This document shows, one piece after another, positions 1-13,400 of a stretch of DNA of 64,000 nt. The translations under genes and the position numbers were made by a program. The DNA lies in assembly GCA_026419785.1 (NCBI GenBank), contig JAODTK010005309.1, forward strand, positions 124,001 to 188,000, given 5' to 3'. The notes beneath the pieces were generated by a model. The model made no database searches, was not told the DNA's origin, and worked only from the letters and a program-made list of their open reading frames with translations. Every line of letters starts with the position of its first letter. Position 1 is the stretch's first letter. Origin of the DNA: Sclerodactyla briareus. Lineage: Eukaryota > Echinodermata > Holothuroidea > Dendrochirotida > Sclerodactylidae.

Positions 1-597
1 CACATTTTGTTCATTACTGGAATTAAAAAGATAATATATAAATAAAAATATAAAAAGGCATATGTTCACATACATGCACATACCACTAATGCTGATATAT
101 GTTCTCGTTACCTGATCAGAGTTGCGTGACTGTGGGGTGAAGCCTCACCCGCCCCCCCACCCCACCCGGAAGCCCTCCTTGCCCTTTAAAGTCAAGACTG
201 TATGGAACCTGCAGAACAAGACACAAGAACAACAGAAATTTTTTAACCAAACTTTTCTGGACCCACCTGACCCCCATGGGGTTGTGTTATTGCATTTTGT
301 GCGGGTCTACTTTCTTGAGCGCTCCGCTTAAAGATTCATTCAGCCTTTGAAATATTCAAGAAAGAAAAAGAATTAATGATATTGAAAATGAATGCCATCA
401 TTCAATACCTTATCTACGAGAAAGAACTCAGTCAAAAATTACAGCACTACAAATCATTTCCATTGGGAAAAAATGGGGTCTGTTCGCCCTAATTTTAAAA
501 AGCGAGACGCTCGGAACAAAGTAATTGTTTCGCCACAGGGACCATCCACGAAATTACGAATTGTGGCCTATACTAGCATTTCAACAGATTTTTGTCA

Positions 598-698
598 ATG
601 GCTAGTTCAGATCAGTCAATCAAAGATACCTACAGTATGGTGCTTCTGGATGGAAAAGAACATGAAATGAGCCTGAAGGAACTTAAAGAGAGAAACAG
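598..698 (+). CDS. Plus-strand first coding exon of an unrecognised gene
   Basis: An ATG at 598 opens a 34-codon frame, MASSDQSIKDTYSMVLLDGK followed by EHEMSLKELKERN, ending at a donor AACAG|GTACAG. An acceptor-like tttcaacag sits 12 bases before the ATG, so this may be the second exon of the transcript. Composition (hydrophilic, Lys/Glu-rich, helix-like end) looks genuinely coding. I do not recognise the family. The next exon was not found. If the gene runs rightward it converges on, or lies antisense to, the minus-strand WD-repeat gene. Confidence 0.55.
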
Positions 699-1330
699 GT
701 ACAGTTCTCATCATTTATGATCACAATAAGAAACAAAACTCTCTCCCAACTAATTCCAATATGGAGGGCAGATAGATAGAAGCACACAGGTGCTAAGTGA
801 GGAAGCGAAGAACAACAGGGCATTCATTTGCATAGAGGATTGAGTTATGCAAACAAAGGGCATAACAGATTCACTGCTCGAGAGCAATGTCCAATGGAGT
901 GACAGATAGGGAGCTGTTACACACCATCTCCGATGAGCAACTCGTTTGCTGCATAGTGAGAGAGTCATTTCCCATTTATTCATTGGCTTCATACTGAAAT
1001 CTTCTCTTGATTCCATGAACATGATAATACTGATGTTTTACTACTTGCTGGCTATATCACCTCATACAGAATTTTGAGGTGCTAAACCGAGAAAATAAGC
1101 AGCCTGGACTGGAATTGAACAGGTTTTTTTTTTTCACCCCCGCTCAACTCCTCCCCCAGTGCAGGCAGCAGTGAATGGCTGGGGACTGCGTGCGCTTGTA
1201 TGAGACACAACGGTGCCGCATGTTGTTGTCTTTTTAAGTAGTTCGAGGCACAGAAAAGGAAGCTCCTAGGAAACATGTTTCATGCCATGTCAAATAATAA
1301 ATTGAAGGAAAATGCTTATGTAGACAAGAC
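699..1330. other. Non-coding stretch
   Basis: It contains one poly-T/C tract near 1125 and no supported exon, although it would include intron of the plus-strand gene. Frames here are open only by chance. Confidence 0.4.
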
Positions 1331-1336
1331 TTTATT
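1331..1336 (-). terminator. Poly(A) signal AATAAA
   Basis: This canonical AATAAA lies about 55 bases downstream of the TGA stop on the minus strand and is followed by a T/G-containing stretch. Its position fits the 3' end of the WD-repeat gene. Confidence 0.5.
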
Positions 1337-1390
1337 AACAAGCTTACCAGGTAGTCCTCTAAGCTGAGAGATCATGATTAGTGGCAGACC

Positions 1391-1425
1391 TCATACCTCC
1401 GGCAGGGTCCTCATAAATGTCAGAC
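1391..1425 (-). CDS. WD-repeat gene, terminal coding exon
   Basis: After the acceptor tgatttttccaccccag the frame continues GLTFMRTLPEV and stops at TGA (1391-1393). The 3' untranslated region then runs toward an AATAAA at 1331-1336. Family members I recall have longer C-terminal tails, so the stop could be an intron read-through; the nearby AATAAA argues that it is real. Confidence 0.55.
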
Positions 1426-4400
1426 CTGGGGTGGAAAAATCAAGACTACAATGAATGAGAGTTTAAAGAGATTACTCAAGAAATTGGAACTTCTTTCCTC
1501 GAGTGAAAAAAAATATAACATTTTGAGTTTTAACTGTTGGGAAAAGCTAACAAAATGAATTTTGGTCACGATTTGGCTAAGTTTTCGAGCAGACTTCACT
1601 TTTGGAATTTTCTGCGCATAATTACAATCGACGAGTGATCAAGCTTTCTGTAGGTGGAGTTTCCAATAGGCAAGGTACCTAAAATATCTGAATTTGGTTT
1701 TGTTCATAAAATGCAAATGTTAAGATCGTGCATAATACTTTACCATAATCAAAGGCGTCGTCCTGTTTGTTCAAATCGTCTTTCTGGAAGGTTGGCAGAA
1801 CTAAATATGAAAGGATAGTTAATGAATACATTTGAGTAACATGATATCACATAATTACAAACTGTTTGGATGGTTTTGTAAATATATACAGAACTTACCT
1901 CTGTCAGCCCTTCCACGGTGTTTTGAATATGTTCGAAATTTCTGTGAACATACCTTGATCAGATACATAAAGATATACTGATCATTGTTATCAGGAAGGA
2001 GGATTAGCTCCGTAGGAAGAGCTCAGACGGCAAAAACATTGATTGCGAGTTCGGAGACCCATTGGAAGCCCAGGATTTTTTCTGCAGTGCTGTTGGACAA
2101 GGCATGTCTCCTGAAAATGTCCCCACGCCACCCACGTGTAAAAGGGGGAACCTTGTGAGGTGACTGTGAGAGTCATCGAGCGCCTATTTGCTGCTTGATA
2201 TTGGGAAGTCCCCAGGGGATATGGTGAGGTGATGTACTGAAATGTGAGTCGGGAGAGAACAAACAAGCCGGTGTGTGCTGATGTTACTGGTGTGACAAGT
2301 CACTAATGATCAGGGGTAATATCTGTGAAGCGCTTTGAGTGAGCAAGTCTTCAAACCTGAAAAGTGCTATATAAAAGAACAATATATTATTATTAATTAC
2401 CTAAAGACTGCATGTTTTTAGCCTAAAAAACCTGAAATATATAAGTCACAATCTATTCACAATAATCTGCCTGGCCCTACAACAAGTAGATGGCCATACG
2501 TCATATAAATCTAATGATGTGATTAAAAATCCTGAATGAGAGGCAACTTAATGCTTCAGAATAGAAGATTATGTCCTCTATCGGGGAAAACTAAAACCAA
2601 TTTTTTATTACATCCCGCGATACAGTCTTAGACCTACACAAGGGTAATCTCCGAGAACAAAGGTTAGGTCCTCTGTACGAACTATTGCGGTCCGTACATT
2701 GCTCATGGGCTTCTACAGTAAGAAATGCATTTGTCCTAAACAGGATAACTTTGTGATACTTTTTTTTTTCCATATTCGGCCTACCTTTGCTGCGTGAATC
2801 CCGAACAGGTGATTCTTGTAGCCAATCAGCAGGTCCGCCTTGTTGGTTGACGGAATCTTCACAGGTCACGAGTCCCTACTACTACTTCAGTGTTAAAGGA
2901 TTTGTTCAGACCTCCAGACCCTGATAGCCCCTTCCTCACTGTATAAAGTAAAACAAACCATTTGTGGCTACCTGTAGTCGGGGATGGGAAAGCCAGGGGC
3001 TTGAGTGGGTCCGTGAATGTTTTTGAGCATTCTAACCTTGCCATGTTCAAAAGTCTTCTTACTTTTTCACTAGATGATCTATACCTGACCCCAAATAGTG
3101 CATGTACACCGTTTGAGAAATCCACATCAAGTCATAGCTTGTTCTATCTTAGAGAGTCAATTTTAAAAACATTAGGGTTCTCTGTTGACTTCAGGCACTT
3201 TATTTTTTGTCACTTCTGTGGCTGCTGTGGACCCCATTTGATTAGCCTTTGGTGTCTTTCTCTGTATTAGTGTGTTTTGGCACCTACATTTGGCTTTTTC
3301 CTCCCCCATTGGCTATTGTGTCACCATTAGACTCTATATACAAAAGAAAAGAAAAGACCTAACCCTAAAACATAGGGTCCATGTCCATGACGCTACACGC
3401 ATACCAAGTATAGGCTTAATCCATCCAGGTGAGATCGAGTATCACGTTCAGCCAGACCTCATACATACATCTACTCGCATACCACTATCGCTGCCCTCAG
3501 AGATACCACCCAAGTAAACTGTTGTACTAGGGGAATCGCAGCCCGTGCACCCAGCGGGAGTTGGCCACCCATAAGCAAGCGAGAGTAACGGCCAAGCTCT
3601 CCATAAGATATTCGTGCAACCTTCTGTAGACAGTTACCGATGTCCTGTTAATTAGGTACCCCTATCGTGGATCAGTGAGGTTCTCACCTCCATCATCCTC
3701 CAGTTTTTACATCGCGGTTCCACTTCTATGGGTTTTGACAGTTTCATGCTGTACTACTACACCTCCGCCACCTATTACGCTCAGTGGGTGACGATCTGAA
3801 GAGTCCACACAAAATGTCTTTATGATGAAACTGCGCCAATTTCTTCTTGTCTACCCCTCTCTTCCCTTTTCCCTTCAACATTGTACTCCTCTGGAGCCTG
3901 CCATCCCATCTACCACTACATTTACATGTCCATACCACCTGACTCATACTTCACCAGCCAGACCCAACTTTGGAACGTCCGGCGAATGTTCAGGAAGATA
4001 TGTACCTTGTATATGTATCTTTCCTAAAACATCAATAACTGATTTCTCAGATAGGTTGTAACAGTTATGTTCATAAGCACCCCAAGGGCACTGCACCTGC
4101 AAGAGGCGAATATACTTTGACATGGGTCCAGTAATGAGAAGTGATTTCCCAGGTTTGTGTATGAACCCTGACTGTATAAAGTTCAGAGAAATAACACATT
4201 CACCTGCATGAAAAAAAAACGGGGGTGGGGGAAGAAGATGAGCTACTAGGGTGAGTAGTCAGTCCAGGGAGAATTTATTACTTAGGTTCACTAGAAACCC
4301 TGAATTTAGCAGTATGAGTTGCTACCATCACCTGCAGGGTAATAGATACTTTTGGGTAGTCTCGGTCAGTAAGGAATTATTATTTTAAGACAGCTAGAAC

Positions 4401-7400
4401 CCTGAGATTTAGAGAGTTATAATGATACCATAACCTGCAGATACAAGATACCCAGGGGTTGGAGTACTGTCAGTGAGAAATTATATTCAGGTTAATTAGA
4501 AACTCTTTTCCAGAGAGAAATGACGTGATGAGCATCACCTGCCGGCATAGTACAGATCCCCGAGGTACGTAGGAGTCCAGTGAGAAATCATTCTTGGACG
4601 GTTTACTGAAAACCCTGGAGGTGTGGACTAAAGGTGAAAATATTGTTACTGGTGGAGATGCCGGAAACCTAGAACTAGGCAGGGTTTATGCTGTTTGCAC
4701 CTCTCTAGATGAATAATATTGTAGAGTGTGCCACCTATATTTTTAGTTTTTGTATTCCCACTTTATAAATCGTTAGTTGTGTTCGTCTGTGTTGCCACTC
4801 CGTGTGATGTTGTGTTTCAATTGTTATGAAGATACGGTGCATTCCATATGTTCGTAATCTGTTATGTGTTCATCTCCGCCGTGTACGTGTCGAGGCAGTC
4901 TCTGTCTTGGGCGGACGAGCATGCGACGGGTAGCTATCTTAAAGGCAAATTCCAGCCAAAGTTATGGTGTTATAATGTAAAGAGAATAAAAACATTCAAA
5001 TATCACTTTGTTCCGGTTTATAGCATGTTCGGTTGGAAGATATGGTTCCTCACATTTCATATAATTTTGGTATTTTGGCAAGCTGCAACCTTTTTATGTC
5101 CTATTTACCATTATAAGGGAGACAGTTAAGACATTTTCTCACGTTTTTCTTTAAAATTGTAGGACGTCACTCAATGTTGCCATTTGGCAAAATTGCCACG
5201 TAGCAGTGATAAATAATAATCTTTAAAAATTCATAACTTTATAACCGAACATGCTATTGAACATAAGGCAATATTTTATTGGCCATGTTTTCAAGTACAA
5301 TCATATGACATTTGAATTTTTTGGCTGGACTTGCCCTTTAATTGTTGACAATACATGCACGCCCAAGTTATACTTGTTAATGTGTATGTTTGTGGTTGTT
5401 TAATATACTCCATTCATATCAATTATCGAGAAACCATGCTACATTATCACCATTACTACGAGGTTGATTCACAGACAAATTAATTTGATGTAACCTTGGA
5501 ACCCGAATGTGGAAGATCCATAGTGATATCAGTATTACTGCAGGATACAAAGATGCCTAGTTCTGTGCACGAGTCCACCGAGAGGACTGCAGCTAGATGC
5601 TCCGGCTGACCGTCATCAAGAGGAACAGAGTAAGACACCGAGAGGACCTTGGGGTGAACTTATAAATGGCAAGGGATCCACCAGGTGGCCCATCATGAAG
5701 TGGTCCACTCTGGAGAAGACAATAGATCACACACAATAAGAGATTATGGGAACAAAGGTGTCGACCAAAACGAGTTTCTGAACCTAGCAAGACCTCACAA
5801 TGTCTATTGACGAACTGAAATCATCATTCCATATAAACAAATGCAATTAGGGAACGTAGCATGTTTCGACAGCACAAAAGTGCCGGCGTCAATGCAAAAA
5901 CTCTTGAGAATGAGCATTTATTGGAACATTGGCTGCATTTTAGTCAACTTCTATTGTTAGATAATCACTTCATTAGCCTTCAATAAAGGGACCGTTAGTG
6001 ACTGACCAGTCATGTGATAACATAACATCATCTAACAGAGCGAACAGTCCTAAGAGACTGAGAGTTAGGCCACGCCCTCTGCTAGCACTGCTTCTGTATA
6101 CAAATTACGTCCCCCTTGAAAACACAGCTGATTACTGATCTCGTGACCCTTCGCGTTGAGTCGCCTTGCAAATTATCTATCACTAACAATCGACAAAAAC
6201 GCACCCATTGACTCATGGAACTAGCAAATGTTTACAAATGGGATGTCATTTGTCCCTGGCACAGTATACACCAATCACTGGGAGCAGACAGATAGCTTCA
6301 ACTAACATATTGAGTCCACTCCTACTAAATTTTATCAAGAGCTGATGTTTCGTTTGTCTGTTCGTCAAAGGACACCAAATTTTTGACCAAACTCTCATTC
6401 TGATTTTGACTGTGCTCTCATTAGGACACAAAAATCAAAGTTGGTTGACAATGCAGGTTCACTTTTATTAGGGCATATGCTCCCATTAGGATGAATACTT
6501 ATATAATATAAGGCACAGGAAGTACACAGCATAAACAGAAAAATTTCCTGAGCATCACAAAAGGATAGAAATTGAAACAATCGCGCCAATGAATAAGACA
6601 TAATACGTACTGCGTAAGCGTAAGATGTGGCATCTCGTCGAGAGAGGACCTCCTGTTTAAGGTCCAGATCAGGCAGGGCCCATAGCTTGCTCATATCACC
6701 TCTCCTCTAAGATGGCTCCTGGCTATAAGGATGCTGCTCCTGTTGTCAAAGTCCAATCCAATGACCTAAAAGAAACGTGGGGATCATACAGAAATCAATT
6801 AGAAGAACATAAAATGCAAAGCCATAAATCTTATGGAGGTTTGTAAACAGACCATGTGCCCCCCCCTCCCCGGCTGCCTTCAAATGCTTTCATGGACCAA
6901 TATCTAACGTAAAGCAAATACAAGTGAATGGAAAGTTTGGTTGAGCCCTGTCGAAAGCTCTTCACTTCCTGTAAGGATTGCACTTGCCACTACTCTACAA
7001 AGACTAAAACTTGTAGTTATAAGCCCGTTCGGAGTTAAGTTTAATGGTGGATTATATTGGATATTGTGTCAAAGGCATAGGGGACAGTGGCATTTTCGTC
7101 GTTGAACGTACAGTGTCAGATGATCTTCAAAACTCCCCTGCCGAAATTTACATCCACCACCAAAACTTTACAATTCCCCCCATACTTATCAACAATAACA
7201 TTCGCAAACATGGGATGCATTGTTGCGTGTTCAAATAGTGGTGACAGATTAAAAATGAGCTGTAACGACATTGCTATGGGTGGAATCTCCTCTATGCCCC
7301 ATTCTGTTCTTGGTGAGCATGCGCCGTTACAACACAAACTGGCTTATTTGAATACTGCATCACAAAGGTTATGACTTCTCTGTGACCGGACTTCTTGTTG

Positions 7401-10400
7401 ATTGAGCATCACCTATCTTTTTCCCCGAAATTATAGCCTCTGCTTATGCCTACCAGGAAACCATTCCACCTTTTTAGAGCTGTTTTAATAACTTTGATCC
7501 AAATATTGGCCTATTTAATTGGAATAATTTTTCTCCTAATTTTAGGACATTTAAGTCAGAGTAGTACAAAACAGCAGAGTCATCATGTTGATACCTGGCT
7601 CACTACGCCCATTGAGACCGAGTTTTGAAATGTCGTCCATTCCATCAAAACCAGGAACATTTCGCATAATCTTTTGACTAATTATCATTGAACTGTTTAA
7701 GCTTATGTGCAGATTTAGGTATCTAGGTTTATTGATAACATTTTTCATATACTAATATATATGGACAAATATGGAATAACTTGTACCTGGCGACATATCC
7801 CTTATTTTGACAGGATGGGTTACTAATGAGTATAAATTATCCTGCTTTTTTTAGGAGATTCTCTGCATATATAGCAGAACATGGTGCAGGTTGCAGATTA
7901 CACGCGGGGGAGACGTGGAACGCGGTATCATTGACGCTTTGCAAGCAAACATTCTAGCATTCACCGAGCATTTTCCCTGGGGTCGTGGTACTGCAGTTGC
8001 GATTGGGAAGTCTTGGGTCTTCACGTCAGACCTTTGCTGTAATGCAATGGACTAGTGGTCCTTGGGTTCTTCAGACTTCCAGATATTTACAAAGGTCTTG
8101 TAGGCTGACTATGAGCAGTCCAGTTGGACATAAAACTCTCCGCTCCTACAGGTCTGAGAGAGCATTCGATCCCGGAGCACCCCTGCGTTGATATCATCTG
8201 AAGCCCGTTTATTCATAGAATAAGGGGAGTTATCACTGGTGCTCATCCACTAAGCCGGCGTCACACTGTATGGAATTTGCTGACGGCAAGCTGCGACAGT
8301 TTACAGTCATACTTGCAGTCGCTGTGTTACTGTGAGGTGTGAGGAAATACCAGTCGCGCCTTAGCCACTCGAGGCGCCAGACTGACTGCAACCGTGCAGT
8401 GAATTTTGAGTTCAAGAAATTTTGAAATTCCGCAAGGCCCACATAGTTTTGTGATGGCAAATAAATCAAAAGCATTGGCAGCTAGGAAGCTCGAAATAGC
8501 TCGACTGAACGTGTATCTTTTTTGCTATCAGTTTTCCAACTTCCTTCGATAACTCTTGGAGGACATACGAAAAACCCTGAATGAAAGATATCCCCATTTT
8601 TTCTCCTTTGTGAATCTTTCAGTGGTTTTCAAACCAATACCGTCACTGTCTGGGAAATTGACCGCAGTTGACCTCGCCAGTAGTCGCAAGGAGCTTATGG
8701 TCGCCGCTCGCAGTCGCCGCAAGCTGCGTTGTATAGTGTGAGGTAGGATTAACAGTACAGCCAGGTTTTGAGCTTCCTAAACCTGTATCCATCAAACCAG
8801 ATACATTCTGCACACTCTGACACATTTCAATGCTGCCTGTCTATACTTCTTTGTTAGCATTGGTTCATACCAACACATTGGAGGGATGGGAGAGTTTGTG
8901 TGCATTTCACTGATTGCATCCAGTGTGAAACCCTGCCTCAAATAGTCACTCCATTATTGTGGCTTGTGATGCCTAAAACATTGATTTAGGTGAAAACCTC
9001 TGTTGCAAATAAGCCCTTTTATATCCCTTCTTATGAATTTTAAATTTTATGCTACATTCATAACTGCTTCCACAGACTCACCGCATCTTTACATGCTTGT
9101 AATTCCAGTACCGATGTCCGATACTTGATAGGGTCCAGAAAAACTATTCTACCATCCTGTAAACAAGACAGAATTGTACAATTATTCAGTTTGAAGGACA
9201 ACTACAGGATGAATTATAAAGATGCAAATACATTAGCTGGCAAAAAACTGAATGAGTCAGTCCAAACCCGAAGCTCATAGGACTTTCCGTTACGGAGTTA
9301 CAGTCCTTCGAAGTTTGTGCATGATGTATTGCACAAGATCGAAATAGCATCCCATCATGCAATAATAAATGAGGTCATAATTGCAAAACCCTGCAAACAA
9401 TCTTATTCTAATAAAAGTTACACATAATTTCCACTTCGAAAAAGCATTTAGTCTAAGGAGAGGATTGCTGTAGTGGGTTGGTAGGTGTTGACGGTTGTAT
9501 CCAAGCCGGCAGTCGTACTCTAATATACATCATGTCATATTTTAGTTATTTGTGGTGCCATGCAGCCAGGAAACAGTGGAGGTTATAGTCAAAGCCCCAC
9601 TCTACAATCCTTTATCCAAACAATGTTCCTCGACGTAGCGATAGACTGCTTCAGTGATAGTAGTTCTTCCACATTGGTTTTGAAAGGTTTTATCCCAATG
9701 AAGATGTTTATTTGAGTGGAATGGTCAAAAATATTCCATGAGTTGATTGATGGGGTGGTTGTTTTACCTGAACGAGGCAACAGCCACATTGGAAAGAACA
9801 GCAAACAGCAAATAAAAATGCTATGAACTATTGCGCAAAATGAAAAAATCAATTCTCTGTCTATAACAACAGATGAAATAAACTAGAGATGTCGCCAACA
9901 TATTGTGTACAAAAATTGGACTCTGCCACACTCTGCCATGACTTGGAAATGTTTGAAGAAATTATTGGTTTCTTCAATAAGGTTTTTACCTTGCTCTTCC
10001 TTCTCTGAAGCTTTGAAAGATAAATTTGTCGTACTTCACTATGGCAATAGGACGTGGAGAAAAATTAGGGCTCTTGAGTAGCTATTAATGAATCTATAAA
10101 CCAGTTCATGTAGAATCATAATGGGATGGTAATGGTATGGTGCCAGGGGGTCACACTTGTAAACACCACAGACACACAAAGAGAACAGTGTAAGAAACAA
10201 TCCTCTGACGTTATTCATTAAGCCTCCACACTCATATCAAGGAACAATACATACTCGAAATTGGGCTGATAGGTTTGGTTTCAAGAATGATAAAAGTCCA
10301 ATGATAGGCCACAATGACAGCACCTCACTTCCACCCACTTAACTGTTCCAGTATGAGAAGGGCACACTTTCGAAAGATGATTGCTCATCAGCTGTGAAAG

Positions 10401-13400
10401 AGAAACAGAATGACACATTTACCTGCAATCCAAGCACCAGGAAGTTGTTCTGCAAGGGTGAAAAACAGGGACCTCCTGGTCCAGTACAACAATGTGTGAG
10501 TGATGGTCGTGAGGGCTGTTACATGGACAGGGCGGACATGGTCCCTTACCATGGGCGGTGGGCTTACTGATCATTATAGCTTGTCAGTGCAAAGACTTGA
10601 TTGGCGGGGCAGGGAAACTGGAAAATACAAAACAGAGTGCTGTGAAGACTGTGGTGGGCAAGTACACACCATTGTATGTGTGTGTGGTGTGTTTGCATGG
10701 CGTGGGTGCCTGCATGTAGACAGGGCATAACTTGTCCTTGACAATTATGTGAAAATCGGTCCCCTATCAGGGCCACTTGTGGGAGGGGAAGAGGATGGAC
10801 TCTCCTAGGTGGAGAGTAGAGAATATGTGAGTTGACATACATTTGATAAGAGCTGTAACATGGGCAGGTGGACAACGTCCCTCAACAGGGCAGTAAGTAA
10901 GTAGTATCTGTTGCTAGAAAAAAAATGTTCGCTGTGCCCATTTTAGGTCTAATACATGTAGACAGTATGCTCTGTTAGTAGGGGGAAGAGTCAGGCCCAG
11001 AGTTGTATTGCCCCCCCCCCTCTCTGAGTTTTCTTAGAAAGGATTGTGATTTTTTTTTTTAACATTGGCTGTGGCAATCCTGGCTCAACAGTGGCCTAAA
11101 TCATTAACATTTAAAGCAGGCTTGCAAATATTGGCTCTAAGGAAGTTGCAAAATATTGTAGGCAACCATTCTGATGTCAAACCTCCAGGGAAGGAGCTTG
11201 GTGATGTGTAATGTAATACCTGTATTACTTATGCTCTACTCAGCTGCACATTGCTCCAAAGAGTGCGATACATTTATTACTTGGATCGCCTTGCCTCAGA
11301 CAACCTAAGAAAGTAGGTGGCAGCACTGATTTAGAGTGCCTATCGTACTCAAGTCCCTCTCAGGTCTCACTGAGCAACTGGTGAAAGAAAAGCAAAGCAA
11401 TTGAGATGACCCCAGTGCCTTGCCAAAGAGGCACATCAGGAGAGCTGAACAGCCACATTAAACATTCCAATTTGCCAGTCCATACCACGAGCTGAGTCAA
11501 ATGGGCACATATATATACTCCTATACTTAATGTAACTTCACTCCCAGTTAAAATAGGAATAGTAGGTTAGAAGACCTTACCCGAGAATGGTACCTGGTCT
11601 GTGTTCAACAGGCGGCACTCGGCTGAATCTCTCCTGAATACGGACTGACATCCCACACTGCTTGTCTACAGGCGGGTCAGTCCTGGAATGGAAATACAGA
11701 TTGCAAAAAAAATCAAAATTGTTAAAGAAAATGAAAAAATACTTGTCAAGGAGCGCACTTCTGGGTTGCCCCTTGCCCTCACGGCCTCAGACACCATGTG
11801 GGGCCTGTGGCGTGCCCCACAGGACAGAATCAGCTGAAGGTGCTCGAGCATGACATCCTGCCTCTATATGAAACAATGCTAAGGAAGCCACCGCTAAGTT
11901 TGGAGCTCTGTGTGGGTGCACAGAAGTCGGCAGCTTTGCTAAACTGTATATACTCCTCAAGGTAGTGAATTGATAAATATAGACAAAACATACAAATCAG
12001 ACAAATAGAGGATATCAATATCTATAGAATCGCAAGGCACTCAGCTGGTGAACCCAATCCCAAGCGGTATATACACTTCAGATCATTTTTATTGAAGGTG
12101 ATTCAGCAGGCATGTGTGAGTCTTTGGTGTGATAGACTCTAGACAGGACCTGAATGGTCTGTATACCACCCACACCCCTCCCAATACCATCTCACCTCAT
12201 GGTAATCACTTAGATCTCCTGAGGGTTTATCAGTAGATATGCCAGATTACACTCCCTGTATAGGAGACAGCCAGGACTCGCTGTAGTGGTGATAGAGTTG
12301 TTGGTGTGATGGTATTCTAAACAGGATATAATGGTTCTCATACCACCCCACCCAAACCCACTCTACCTCATGGTATTACTCAGATCTCCTGAGGGTTTCT
12401 CAGTAGATAGGCCCAGATTACACTCCCTGTTATAGGAGACAGCCAGTACTGGCTGTCGTGGTTGATAGAGTGTTGATGTGATAGTATTATAAACTGGATC
12501 TAATGTTCTCATACCCACCCACCAACCAATACCCACTCCACCTCATGGTATATACTCAGATCTCCTGGGGTTAATCAGTAGATATGCCGATTACACTCCC
12601 TGTTATAGGAGACAGCCAGGGCTCGCTTTGTAGTGGTGATAGAGTTGTTGATGTGATAGTATTCTAAACAGGATTTATCTAATGGTTCTTTACCCACCAC
12701 ACCCAAAACCCACTCTCACCTCATGTTATAGACCCAGATGTCTGAGGGTCTATCGTAGATATGCCAGATTACACTCCCTTTATAGCAGACACCCAGTACT
12801 GCGCTGTAGTGATAATAGAGCTGTTGGTATGATAGAGTACTCGAGAAGGGAAATAATGGTTATGTATACCACCCACACACCCCTCCAATACCCACTCTCA
12901 CCTTATGGTGTAGACCCAGATCTCTTGAGGGTGTATCAGTAATATGTCAGATACACTCCTGGGTTATATAAGAAAGCCAGGACTCGGTATTGGTGATAGA
13001 GTGGTTGGTGTGATAGTATTCAAACAGGATCTAGTGAGTTCTGGATAACCACACCCCTCCAATACCCACTCTCACCTTATGGTGTAGACCCAGATCTCTT
13101 GAGGGTTTTATCAGGCGATATGCCAGATACCACTCCCTGTTATGAAGGACAGCCAAGGGACTCGCTTGTAGTGGTGATAGAGTTGTTGATGTGATAGTAT
13201 TCTAAACAGGATCTAATGGTTCTGTATAACCACCACACCCAATACCCACTCTCAACTCATGGTTGTAGACCCATATCTCTGGGGTTTATCAGTAGATATG
13301 CCAAGTACACTCCCTGTTATAGAAGAACGGCAGGACTCGCCTGTAGTGGGATAGAGGGTTGGTGTGTAGTATTAAACAGGATCAAGTGGTTCTGGATAAC

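Noticed and set aside
3355-3375. Telomeric repeat (CTAACCCTAAAA)
   Set aside because: Part of a reverse-oriented ~306 bp dispersed repeat, with no further TTAGGG units.
4848-5129. 93-codon membrane-like plus ORF
   Set aside because: It runs into the left arm of the TTAA foldback MITE.
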